NCBI GenBank assembly: GCA_030715195.1
Contig: JAUYVI010000011.1
Span: 39,331-103,330, forward strand
Direction: 5' to 3'
Length of the DNA stretch: 64,000 bases
Origin: Dongia sedimenti
GTDB taxonomy: Bacteria; Pseudomonadota; Alphaproteobacteria; Dongiales; Dongiaceae
Under the pieces are notes generated by a model. That model did not search any database. It worked only from the letters and a program-made list of their open reading frames with translations, and was not told the origin of the DNA. This document shows, piece after piece, positions 25,898-35,547 of this stretch. The stretch's first letter is position 1. Each line of letters opens with the position of its first letter. The translations under genes and the position numbers were made by a program.

Positions 25898-26868
25898 GGC
25901 CGATAGGACGGCCAGAAAGTTCCCGCCGGCAAGGCGTCCAGCCCGCCGACCGCGGCCTTGTCGATGTCGCGCATCAGGGCGAAGGCCTCCGATGCGGCGG
26001 TGACATCGGCCTCGCTATAGCCCTCGGGGATGCCCTCGCGATAGCCGGCCTTCAGGATCTCGAACAGGCTGTCGCTCTCGGCATCCATCTTCGGCCGCAG
26101 CCTCTGCCAGAGCGCGTCGTCGGTCTTCATCGCGTGCTTGGCCTCATAGGAGGCATCGATCAGGCCGTTGGCGAGATCGGGATGGTCCTTGGCCCATTTC
26201 TCGCTGAACACCCAGCCGAGCAAAGGCGGCGCGGTCTTGATTCCGAGCGCGGGCAGGATCTCGCCGATGGTGATCAGCGGCACCAGGCCCTTCTCCTTGA
26301 GCCGGGCGTTGAAGTTCCAGAAATTGAGCACGCCGTCGAGCTTGTCCCGCAGCACCAGCTCGTTGAGCATGGGCGGTGCGCCGAACTGCGCGTCGACCGC
26401 CTCAACGATGTCCATGGATTCGGTTTTCATCGCATAGGCGCGCAGCAGCACCCAGCTCTTGTCGCTGGCGCCCCCGGCGACGCCGAGCCGCTTGCCCTTC
26501 AGGTCGGCGAGCGACTTGTAGCCCTTGGCGGGATCGACCATCAGCGCGCCGACCGATCGCGAGAATGGCACGAAAGTGAAGTCGCGGCCGAGCGAGCGCT
26601 GCTTGGCCACCCAGATCCAGTCGGTCACGATCGCATCGACGTCGCCGGAGAGCAGGGCGACGCTGGTCGCGTCCTTGTCGGCCAGCACCACCGGTTTCAG
26701 GGTGAAGCCATGCTTCCGGTCGATGCCGTCGCCGATCACGCCGAGTTCCCAATTGACGGTGCCGAATTGCAGCGTACCGACGCGCACCTCGGGACCGGCC
26801 TGAGCCTGGCCGACGGATAGGGAGATCAACGACAGAACGGCGATAACGAAGGTACAGAGCTTGGCCAT
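25894..26868 (-). CDS. NMT1/SsuA-like ABC substrate-binding protein in the xox island
   Basis: A periplasmic binding protein of 324 aa. The signal peptide ends near GQAQAGP. The domain is type II (NMT1/SsuA-like), with VRVGTLQFGTVNWELGVI, LSGDVDAIVTDWIWVAKQRS and DLKGKRLGVAGGASDK. In the characterised family this fold binds sulfonates, thiamine precursors or nitrate-like anions; the ligand here is unknown. It is first in a three-gene importer operon that follows fghA in the same direction, 32 bp after its stop, so it may be co-transcribed with formaldehyde oxidation genes. Confidence 0.85.
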   Translation of the reverse strand: MAKLCTFVIAVLSLISLSVGQAQAGPEVRVGTLQFGTVNWELGVIGDGIDRKHGFTLKPVVLADKDATSVALLSGDVDAIVTDWIWVAKQRSLGRDFTFVPFSRSVGALMVDPAKGYKSLADLKGKRLGVAGGASDKSWVLLRAYAMKTESMDIVEAVDAQFGAPPMLNELVLRDKLDGVLNFWNFNARLKEKGLVPLITIGEILPALGIKTAPPLLGWVFSEKWAKDHPDLANGLIDASYEAKHAMKTDDALWQRLRPKMDAESDSLFEILKAGYREGIPEGYSEADVTAASEAFALMRDIDKAAVGGLDALPAGTFWPSYRP

Positions 26869-26900
26869 TGCGCCTCGACTCCCCGCGAGCGCCGTCCGCG

Positions 26901-27776
26901 CTAGCGATGCAGCGCGGCGGCGTGTCGCTTCAGATGATCGGCCATGAAGGTCTGGATGAAATAGTAGTTGTGGCTGTAGCCGGGATGCAGGCGCAACTCG
27001 ACCGGCTGGCCGACCTTCACCGCCGCCTTCTCGAACAGGTTGGGATGCAGCTGCTCGGTCAGGAACTCGTCGTCCAGCCCCTGGTCGATCAGGATCTCGG
27101 AATGGAACGGCTGGTTCTGCACCAGCTCGGTCGCGTCATAGGCCCGCCAGGACGCCTTGTCCGAACCCAGATAGCCGCTGAACGCCTTGTTGCCCCAGGG
27201 GCATTGGGTCGGCGCGCAGATCGGCGCGAAGGCGGAGACCGAGCGATAGCGCTTCGGATTGCGGAGCGCCGAGACCAGCGCGCCATGGCCGCCCATGGAA
27301 TGGCCGAAGATCGACTGCCGCTCCGGATCGACCGAGAAGCCGTTGGCGATCACCTCGGGCAGCTCGTGGTTGATGTAGGAGTACATCCGCCAGTGCTTGG
27401 CCCAGGGCTGCTCCGTGGCATCGACATAGAAGCCGGCGCCGATACCGAAATCCCAGTTGTCCGCCTGGCCCGGGAAATCGGTGCCGCGCGGGCTGGTATC
27501 CGGCGTCACCAGCGCAATGCCGAGCTCCGATGCGAGGCGCTGCGCGCCGGCCTTGATGGCAAAGGTCTCTTCGTTGCAGGTCAGGCCAGCGAGATAGGTG
27601 AGGACCGGCACACGCTCGGTCTCCGCCTGCGGCGGCAGATAGACGCCGAACCGCATGGGGAGGCCGATTTCGCGCGATTGATGCCGGTAGTAACCCTGCC
27701 AGCCGCCGAAGCAACGGTGCCGGGAGAGGGTCTCCAATGCAGGTGCCGCAGCGGTCTGTACGTAACTCTGTGCCAT
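26901..27776 (-). CDS. fghA: S-formylglutathione hydrolase
   Basis: Hydrolyses S-formylglutathione to formate and glutathione, the last step of GSH-linked formaldehyde oxidation. Esterase-D type alpha/beta hydrolase of 291 aa. The nucleophile serine lies in GHSMGGHG (S160), an oxyanion-region YLAGLTCNEE is present, the Asp is in DQGLDDEFL and the His in HPGYSHNYYF. It lies 22 bp downstream of the dehydrogenase that makes its substrate, in the same direction. Confidence 0.95.
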   Translation of the reverse strand: MAQSYVQTAAAPALETLSRHRCFGGWQGYYRHQSREIGLPMRFGVYLPPQAETERVPVLTYLAGLTCNEETFAIKAGAQRLASELGIALVTPDTSPRGTDFPGQADNWDFGIGAGFYVDATEQPWAKHWRMYSYINHELPEVIANGFSVDPERQSIFGHSMGGHGALVSALRNPKRYRSVSAFAPICAPTQCPWGNKAFSGYLGSDKASWRAYDATELVQNQPFHSEILIDQGLDDEFLTEQLHPNLFEKAAVKVGQPVELRLHPGYSHNYYFIQTFMADHLKRHAAALHR

Positions 27777-27798
27777 TATACTCGAGCGATCCTGCTGA

Positions 27799-28908
<1,110 letters not shown>

Positions 28909-29138
28909 GTCGTTTCCTTGTAGATCGGTCCCAGAATGCTGCACCGGCCCCGGCAAAATCGGGGGAGGATGGAGCGCAGATGATTGAACAGGAATGCTAA
29001 CGAGAAGTCGACAGGCTCCGAAATTGGACTTTGGAACGAGGCCATAAGAGTCAATAATATAGTCATGAAAACACCGCCGGCCGGGCGACGCAAAAAGAAG
29101 ACCCGGCCGATCAGGGAGTGGCCTGGGGAGGGCTGGAG

Positions 29139-30347
29139 ATGATCGTCACGGAGAAGGTCGTCACCGAGACAGCGACGCTGCGCCACGGGACGGCGCGCGG
29201 CAGCGGAATCCGCTGGGCGGTGCAGGAATGCAACGAGCGCGACACTCTGAAACAGGCGGTCGGCGAGCTGTTGGACGCGATCGCCCATGACGACAGCGAG
29301 CTGGTCCTGCTGTTCTGCTCGCCGCAATTTCATATCCCCGAGATCGCGGCTGCGGTCGGCGCCTATGGCGGCAACTGCCGGATCGCGGGTTGCACCACCG
29401 CCGGCGAGCTGACGCCGCTCGGCCACCGCGACGGCACGATCGCGGGGATCAGCTTTCCGGCCCAGCATTTCGTGACCAGCCTCAAGGTGTTCGAGCAGCT
29501 CTCGAAGTTCGAGATCGCCGACGGGTTCACCGATGCCCGCGCCATGCTGGCCGAGCACGAGGCGGTGCAGGCCCGGCACGGCAAGATGCACACCTTCGGC
29601 GTGCTGATCAATGACGGCCTGTCGATGCGCGAGGAGGCGATTGCCAGTGCCTTCGGCAACGCGCTCGGCCATGTGCCGCTGGTCGGTGGCTCGGCTGGCA
29701 CCAGCGCCATGACGACTGAGCCCAACATGTTCCTGGGCGACCGCGTGCTGACCAATGCCGCGTTGCTGATGCTGATCTCCACCGATCTCGACTTCCGGGT
29801 GTTCCAGACCCAGCATTTCGAGCCGCTGGACCAGCAGCTGGTCATCACCCGGGCGGATCCCGGCCGTCGCGTCGTGATGCAGATCAACGCCGAGCCCGCC
29901 GCGCTGGAATATGCGCGTCTGCTGGGCCTCGATCGCGCGGAGCTGACGCCCGGCGTCTTCGCGCTTCATCCCTTGGTCGTACGCGCGGGTGGGCGCCACT
30001 ACGCCCGTGCTATCCAGAAGGTGAATGACGACGACAGCCTGCAATTCTTCTGCGCAATCGACGAAGGGATCGTCCTCTCGATCGCCAAGAGCGGCGACCT
30101 GGTCGAGGACCTGGATTCGGTGTTCAACAAGCTGCATGAAGATTTGGGGGAGGTGGAAGCGGTGCTCGGCTTCGACTGCATCCTGCGCTACATTGAGATG
30201 GAGCAGGGGCAGATGCTGCCGCCGGTCTCCGAGCTCCTGCGCGCCAACAAGGTGGTCGGCTTCAACACCTACGGAGAGCAGTTCGGCACCATGCATATGA
30301 GCCAGACCTTCACCGGCATAGCCTTCGGGAACACCGTCAAGCGATGA
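29139..30347 (+). CDS. FIST-domain signal-sensing protein
   Basis: 402 aa with FIST-N (about residues 35-225; [19 protein letters not shown]) and FIST-C (about 225-370; [18 protein letters not shown]) domains. FIST domains are thought to be ligand-binding sensory modules. No signal peptide or membrane segment is seen, so it is cytoplasmic. The ATG at 29139 has GGGGAGGG upstream; an alternative GTG at 29118 is less likely. The stop overlaps the hybrid kinase start (ATGA), so the two are almost certainly partners. It is divergent from the formaldehyde dehydrogenase gene. Confidence 0.88.
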   Translation: MIVTEKVVTETATLRHGTARGSGIRWAVQECNERDTLKQAVGELLDAIAHDDSELVLLFCSPQFHIPEIAAAVGAYGGNCRIAGCTTAGELTPLGHRDGTIAGISFPAQHFVTSLKVFEQLSKFEIADGFTDARAMLAEHEAVQARHGKMHTFGVLINDGLSMREEAIASAFGNALGHVPLVGGSAGTSAMTTEPNMFLGDRVLTNAALLMLISTDLDFRVFQTQHFEPLDQQLVITRADPGRRVVMQINAEPAALEYARLLGLDRAELTPGVFALHPLVVRAGGRHYARAIQKVNDDDSLQFFCAIDEGIVLSIAKSGDLVEDLDSVFNKLHEDLGEVEAVLGFDCILRYIEMEQGQMLPPVSELLRANKVVGFNTYGEQFGTMHMSQTFTGIAFGNTVKR

Positions 30348-33016
30348 ACCTGCCCGCGATCACGCAATCCAAGGCACCGGCGGCCGATCTGACGCCGGAC
30401 GAAGAACGCGCGGCGCTGAAGCGCGAGGTCGCCAAGCTCAAGGAAATCAACCGCGCCCTGATGAAGCATGTCGAGCACAGCCTCGATCTGCAGGGCAATG
30501 CCTATCACCTGTTCCAGGCCGCCGTGCTGCTTGACCGCATGGTGAAGGAACGGACCCGCGAGCTGGAGCAGGCCCTGGAGGCGGTCGCCAGCTCGAACCG
30601 CGAGCTGAACGAGGCCGTGGTCGTCGGGCTGACCGCGCAGAACCGGTTGCGCGACGCGATCGACAGCATCTCCGAAGGTTTCGCGATCTTCGATCCGAAG
30701 GACCGACTGATTCTCTGCAACCAGCGCTTCATGGATTTCTGGCCGAATCCCTCGATCGACATCCGCTCGGGCATCACCTTCGAGGAGCTGATCACACGGG
30801 CGCAGAAGGACGGCTCGATCGCGACGCCGGACGATGTCGCGCCCGAGCAATGGATCGCCGACCGGCTGCAGCAGCGCGACGTCGCCCGGAGCAGCGGCTC
30901 GGGTCGCTGGGTCTATGCGCTCTCCAACGGCCGCTGGATCCAGGTCAACGACCGGCTGTCGCTGGAAGGCGGCATCGCCTCGATCTACACCGACATTACC
31001 GACATCAAGGATGCCGAGCGCCAGGAGCGCGAGCGCGCTCTGGCCGAACGCTCCCTGCATCTGCAGGCGACCCTCGAAAGCATGTCCATCGGTGTGGCGG
31101 TGTTCGACAAGGATCAGCGCCTGGTGACCGCGAACCGCCGCTATGGCGAGCTCTTGGAACTGCCGGCCTCGCTGACCACGCCGGGCGCCACGCTGCACAG
31201 CTTCCAGCGCTTCAACGACCAGCGGGAGGTGTCGGAGCTCGGCACGGCGTCGCTGCTCGTGACCGCGAACGCCTCGACCCCGGCTGAGGTCTCGGTCAAC
31301 GGACGCTGGTTCGCGATCAAGCGCGACCCGATGCCGGATGGCGGCTTCGTCATCTCCTATGCCGAGATCACCGAGCGCCGCATGGTCGAGGAGGCGCTGC
31401 ACGACACCGAGGAGCGCATCCGCCTCTTCGCCAACGCGATGCCGACCATGATGTCCTATGTGGACATCGAGGAGCACTACCAGTTCGTCAACCGCGCCTA
31501 CCGCACCACCTACGGCCGGAACGGGAAGCGCATCCTCGGCCGCGAATTGAAAGCCGTGCTCGGCGAGGTCGAATACGGGATGCGCAAGCCCTATATCGAC
31601 CGGGCCTTGCGCGGCTCGACCGTGGTGTTCGACACCCAGCTGCCTTCGCCGGACGGTGAGCCGCGGTTCGGCCTCGCGACCTATGTGCCGCATCGCGGCG
31701 CCCGGGGCCAGGTGGTCGGCTTCTTCGTGCTGATCCAGGACATCACCGAGCGCCGCCGCTCGGAACGCATCCTGGAAGCCGCCAAGGAAGAGCTGGAGCG
31801 CCGGGTCTACGAACGGACCGCGTCATTGCAGCAACTCAACGAGACCCTGCTTTCCGAAGTGGTCGAACGCCGCCGCATCGCCGCCGAACTGCAGAAGTCG
31901 AAGGTCGAGGCCGAGCGCGCCAACCTCTCGAAGACCCAGTTCCTGGCGGATGCCAGCCATGACTTGCTGCAGCCGCTGAACGCGGCGCGGTTGTTCGTCT
32001 CGGCGATGCAGGACCAGTCGCTGCCCGAAGGCCTGCCGCCGATGATCGGCAAGGTCGACCAGGCGCTGTCCAATGTCGAAGACATCCTCAACATCCTGCT
32101 CGACATCTCTAAGCTCGATGCCGGCAAGGTCGCGGTCAGCATGCGGCGTGTGCCGCTGACCGCGGTCATGTCCTCACTGCGTGACGAGGTCGCGCCTCTT
32201 GCCGAGCGCGGCGGAATCGAGCTCCGCTTCATGCCGTCTTCGCTCAGCGTCAACACCGATGTCCGGCTGTTGCGCCGCCTGCTGCAGAATTTCCTCACCA
32301 ATGCCTGCCGCTACACGCCGAGCGGCCGCATTCTGTTCGGCGCCCGGCGCCGCGGCGGCCATGTCGAGCTGCAGGTGGCGGATACCGGGATCGGCATCCC
32401 GAAGGACAGCCTCGACGAGATCTTCCAGGAGTTCCAGCGGCTGACCGATCTGGGCGGCGGCAAGAAGGGCTATGGCCTGGGTCTTTCGATCGTGCGGCGG
32501 ATCAGCCGGCTGCTCAATCATCCGGTCCAGGTCCGCTCGGAAGTGGGCAAGGGCTCGGTCTTCTCCGTGCTGGTGCCGATCGCGACCGAAGCGAGCGAGC
32601 TCATGGAAGTGCCCGCGCCGGAGCCGGTCTCGAATGCGGCGGTGGACAAGATCAACGCGCTGATCGTCGAGAACGAGCCGGATGTTCTCGAAGGCATGGC
32701 GAATCTGCTCGGCACCTGGGGCTGCAACTACCTGGCGGCGCCGAACCAGGCGCAGGCTCTGGCCGCCGTGGAGCAGAGCGGCACCCTGCCGGACATCCTG
32801 CTGGTGGATTATCACCTCGACAACAATGTGCTCGGCACTGATGTGATCGCGGCGATCCGGCGCCAGCTCGGAGCCGAGATCCCGGCTGTGGTCATCACCG
32901 CCGACCGCAGCGCCGAGGTGCAGCACGTCATTCAGGAGATGCCGGCGGCAACCCTGCTGCCGAAACCGATCAAGCCGGCACGGCTACGCGCTCTGGTCGC
33001 CTCGGTTCGTCGCTGA
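30344..33016 (+). CDS. NahK/ErcS-type PAS hybrid sensor histidine kinase/response regulator
   Basis: 890 aa, cytoplasmic. An N-terminal coiled coil of about 90 residues is followed by three PAS-like regions (SISEGFAIFDPKDRLILC; SMSIGVAVFDKDQRLVTA; the last at AMPTMMSYVDIEEHYQFVN). Then come a second coiled coil, HisKA with SHDLLQPLNAARLF (His539), HATPase (NFLTNACRYTP, ADTGIGIPKD, GYGLGLSIV) and a C-terminal receiver with Asp822 (LLVDYHLDNN). This architecture and sequence match NahK/ErcS kinases, some of which act in PQQ-dependent ethanol oxidation control in Pseudomonas. It is coupled to the FIST gene and its 3' end overlaps the convergent regulator by 33 bp. A role in controlling the C1 island is inferred. 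Confidence 0.9.
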   Translation: MNLPAITQSKAPAADLTPDEERAALKREVAKLKEINRALMKHVEHSLDLQGNAYHLFQAAVLLDRMVKERTRELEQALEAVASSNRELNEAVVVGLTAQNRLRDAIDSISEGFAIFDPKDRLILCNQRFMDFWPNPSIDIRSGITFEELITRAQKDGSIATPDDVAPEQWIADRLQQRDVARSSGSGRWVYALSNGRWIQVNDRLSLEGGIASIYTDITDIKDAERQERERALAERSLHLQATLESMSIGVAVFDKDQRLVTANRRYGELLELPASLTTPGATLHSFQRFNDQREVSELGTASLLVTANASTPAEVSVNGRWFAIKRDPMPDGGFVISYAEITERRMVEEALHDTEERIRLFANAMPTMMSYVDIEEHYQFVNRAYRTTYGRNGKRILGRELKAVLGEVEYGMRKPYIDRALRGSTVVFDTQLPSPDGEPRFGLATYVPHRGARGQVVGFFVLIQDITERRRSERILEAAKEELERRVYERTASLQQLNETLLSEVVERRRIAAELQKSKVEAERANLSKTQFLADASHDLLQPLNAARLFVSAMQDQSLPEGLPPMIGKVDQALSNVEDILNILLDISKLDAGKVAVSMRRVPLTAVMSSLRDEVAPLAERGGIELRFMPSSLSVNTDVRLLRRLLQNFLTNACRYTPSGRILFGARRRGGHVELQVADTGIGIPKDSLDEIFQEFQRLTDLGGGKKGYGLGLSIVRRISRLLNHPVQVRSEVGKGSVFSVLVPIATEASELMEVPAPEPVSNAAVDKINALIVENEPDVLEGMANLLGTWGCNYLAAPNQAQALAAVEQSGTLPDILLVDYHLDNNVLGTDVIAAIRRQLGAEIPAVVITADRSAEVQHVIQEMPAATLLPKPIKPARLRALVASVRR

Positions 33017-33667
33017 GAGATAGCGGCAGTAGTTTTCGTAGAGAATGACCGCCTGGGTGCGGCTGGTGACGCCGAGCTTCTGCAGCAGCGTCGAGACGTG
33101 CGACTTCACCGTGGTGATCTGCACGTTGGTGTTATAGGCGATCAGCTTGTTCGCCATGCCCTGAGCCATCAACTCGAGCACCCGCCGCTGCTGGTTGGTC
33201 AGGAGCTCGAAGCGGCAGAGCACCGCCTCGTCGATCACCGGCGCCTCTTCGCTGACCGGCTCCGGTTTCGCGGCCTGCTCCTCCGGGGGCGTATAGCTGC
33301 CGCCGTCGAGGATGGTCTTGATGGCGAGGGCGATCTCGGCCCGCGGCAGGGATTTCGGGATATAGCCGATAGCGCCGGCATCCAGGCATTCCCGCACCAC
33401 GAAACTGTCGGTCAGCGCCGAGATGACGGCGATCGGGACGTCCGGGCGGCGGACCCGCAGGGCGCGGATGCCCTTGACCCCGCTCATCCCCGGCATGCGG
33501 AGGTCGAGCAGGATGAGGTCCAGATCATCATGGCCGGCAACCTGGTCGAAGGCTTCGGCGATCGAGCCGGATTCAATCACGCCGACATCGTCGTCCATGC
33601 CCTGCAGGGCTCCGACGATGGCTTCGCGGAATAGGGGGTGATCGTCGGCGACCAGCACCTTCATCAT
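32984..33667 (-). CDS. NarL/LuxR-type response regulator
   Basis: 227 aa. The receiver domain has a DD pair at 8-9, phosphoacceptor Asp55 (LILLDLRMPGMSG) and a conserved Lys in YIPKSLP. The C-terminal LuxR HTH is LTNQQRRVLELMAQGMANKL and continues to LGVTSRTQAVI. The start at 33667 (MMK) has GGAGGG upstream; a longer open frame is discarded. It is convergent with the hybrid kinase gene, and the tail-to-tail overlap is 33 bp. Similar regulators (ErdR/AgmR-like) control PQQ alcohol dehydrogenase genes; that role is only inferred here. Confidence 0.9.
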   Translation of the reverse strand: MMKVLVADDHPLFREAIVGALQGMDDDVGVIESGSIAEAFDQVAGHDDLDLILLDLRMPGMSGVKGIRALRVRRPDVPIAVISALTDSFVVRECLDAGAIGYIPKSLPRAEIALAIKTILDGGSYTPPEEQAAKPEPVSEEAPVIDEAVLCRFELLTNQQRRVLELMAQGMANKLIAYNTNVQITTVKSHVSTLLQKLGVTSRTQAVILYENYCRYLSATNRGDQSA

Positions 33668-33955
33668 GGCGAATCCCTCCCTGGGCAGCGTGTAGTAGTT
33701 TCCGAGATTGAAGGCTACAACCCGCTGTCTGTCAACGCGGCATGCCGGAGCCGCGCTGTTGTGGCACAGATGTGGGTTTGGTGCCGCAGGCTGTGGCGCG
33801 GGTGCATCGACGGACCCGAATGTGTTGCGTTCCGGAAACACGGTGGACCGACAAGTCACCGTTACAAAGGGCGTTTCTCCGATTCGTTCATTCCCGTACC
33901 GCAGTGCGGAACTCCGCTTCGCTGATCGTTTTGGTCACGCAAAAGGGAGACCAGT

Positions 33956-35443
33956 ATGCGTACACGGGTGGGTCGGGCGCCGGATGCCGTGCAGGAGTGC
34001 GCGACCGGCTGCAAGCTGCTCTTTGTCACCTCTGAAATCGCGGATTTTCTCAAAGTGGGCGGCCTCGGCGAGGTCTCCGCCAGCCTCCCACGCGCGCTTC
34101 GCCGGATGAGCGACGCGCGGGTGCTGCTGCCGGGCTATCGCGCGGTGCTTGCGGCCAATCCCGACATGAAGATCGTCGCCGAGCTGCCGGGCCTCGCGGA
34201 AATCCCGTCTTGCGAGATCGGCGAGATCAGCACGCCGGACGGGCTCACCATGTACATCGTGGTCGCGGGAAATCTGTTCGACCGCGCCGGCAACGCCTAT
34301 CTCGACGAGCACGCCAATCCCTGGGACGACAACGACGTTCGCTTCGCGCGGCTCGCCATGGCGGCGGTCGAGCTGGCGCGCGGCGTGCCCGCCCTCAAAT
34401 GGCGGCCCGAGGTCCTGCACCTGAACGACTGGCCGGGCGCGCTCGCCGCCGGCTATCTGGACTGGCAGCAGGTGGCCGTCCCTAGCATCCTCACCATCCA
34501 CAATCTCGCCTATCAGGGATTGTTCGGCCGCGACCGCTTGAACCGGCTCGCCATTCCCGGCGAGGCCTTCGCCATGGACGGGGTCGAGTTCCACGGCAAG
34601 ATCTCCTTCCTGAAGGCCGGGATCTATTACGCCTCGCAGATCACGACGGTGAGCGCGACCTACGCCAAAGAGATCACCACGCCGGAGTTCGGTTGCGGCC
34701 TCGACGGTCTGCTGCGCGCCCGCAGCGACCAAGGCCGGCTGACCGGCATCCTCAACGGCATCGACGAGAGCTGGGACCCCAGCACCGACCCGCATTTGCC
34801 GCATCCTTTCGACAGCGCCAACTGGCGCGGCAAGCAAGCCAACGCGTATCACCTGCGCGAAGAGTTCGGCCTCGCCGTCAGCCGCGGACCGCTGTTCGCG
34901 GTGGTCTCGCGCCTGGTGCACCAGAAGGGACTGGACCTCACCATGGCGGCGATCGAATCCATCGTGCGCGACGGCGGTCAGCTTGTGGTCACCGGCGAGG
35001 GCGAGCCCGAAGTCGAGAATGCATTGCGCGCGACGGCGGCGCGGCATCCGGAATCGATCGCGGTCAAGATCGGTTACGAGGAGCCGACCGCCCGGCGGAT
35101 CTTCGCCGGCAGCGACTTCTTACTGATGCCGTCGCGCTTTGAACCTTGCGGCCTCAGCCAGATGTATGCGCAGCGCTTCGGCTCGCTGCCGATCGCGCAC
35201 AACACCGGCGGGCTCGGCGATACGATCGAGGACGGTGCGACCGGCTTCCTGTTCAACCGGCCGACCGCCGAGACCTTCGCCCAGGCGATCGACCGCGCAA
35301 AAACGGTGTTCGACCGCAAGGACCATCTCGAGGCCATGCGGCGCCGCGCCATGCAACGTCCGTTCGGCTGGAGGGAATCCGTGCGCTCCTACATGGACGT
35401 CTATCGCCGCGCGCTCGGCCTCGACATTCGCGCCGCCGCGTAA
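33956..35443 (+). CDS. glgA: Glycogen synthase GlgA (GT5)
   Basis: Transfers glucose from a nucleotide sugar (usually ADP-glucose) to alpha-1,4-glucan, or in some bacteria to glucose-1-phosphate forming maltose-1-phosphate. 495 aa. The N-terminal substrate loop is KVGGLGEV (33-40), the central HLNDWPGALAAGYL is typical, and the C-terminal nucleotide-sugar site is SRFEPCGLSQMYA with NTGGLGDTI. GGGAG precedes the ATG. It heads the glucan/trehalose locus, 104 bp before glgE. No glgC is present in the window, so its donor supply must come from elsewhere. Confidence 0.93.
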   Translation: MRTRVGRAPDAVQECATGCKLLFVTSEIADFLKVGGLGEVSASLPRALRRMSDARVLLPGYRAVLAANPDMKIVAELPGLAEIPSCEIGEISTPDGLTMYIVVAGNLFDRAGNAYLDEHANPWDDNDVRFARLAMAAVELARGVPALKWRPEVLHLNDWPGALAAGYLDWQQVAVPSILTIHNLAYQGLFGRDRLNRLAIPGEAFAMDGVEFHGKISFLKAGIYYASQITTVSATYAKEITTPEFGCGLDGLLRARSDQGRLTGILNGIDESWDPSTDPHLPHPFDSANWRGKQANAYHLREEFGLAVSRGPLFAVVSRLVHQKGLDLTMAAIESIVRDGGQLVVTGEGEPEVENALRATAARHPESIAVKIGYEEPTARRIFAGSDFLLMPSRFEPCGLSQMYAQRFGSLPIAHNTGGLGDTIEDGATGFLFNRPTAETFAQAIDRAKTVFDRKDHLEAMRRRAMQRPFGWRESVRSYMDVYRRALGLDIRAAA

Positions 35444-35455
35444 GCCTGCTTCGGC

Positions 35456-35480
35456 GGAACGACCCCGCCGACCGATGGTT
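35456..35480 (+). promoter_or_regulatory. EcfG-like general-stress promoter candidate before glgE
   Basis: GGAAC at 35456-35460 and GGTT at 35477-35480 are separated by 16 bases. The alphaproteobacterial EcfG pattern is GGAAC, 16-17 bases, then a GTT-containing -10. It lies 68 bp before the glgE start, in the glgA-glgE gap. Confidence 0.45.
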
Positions 35481-35547
35481 AACTCTGCGTGTGCCGCCTT
35501 TTCGGCGCGGCACCGACTGCGAAACCGTAACAACTGCAGGGCTGGAC

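Noticed and set aside
33906..33930. GGAAC and CGTT upstream of glgA as another EcfG promoter
   Set aside because: The spacing is only 14 bases, outside the 16-17 expected.
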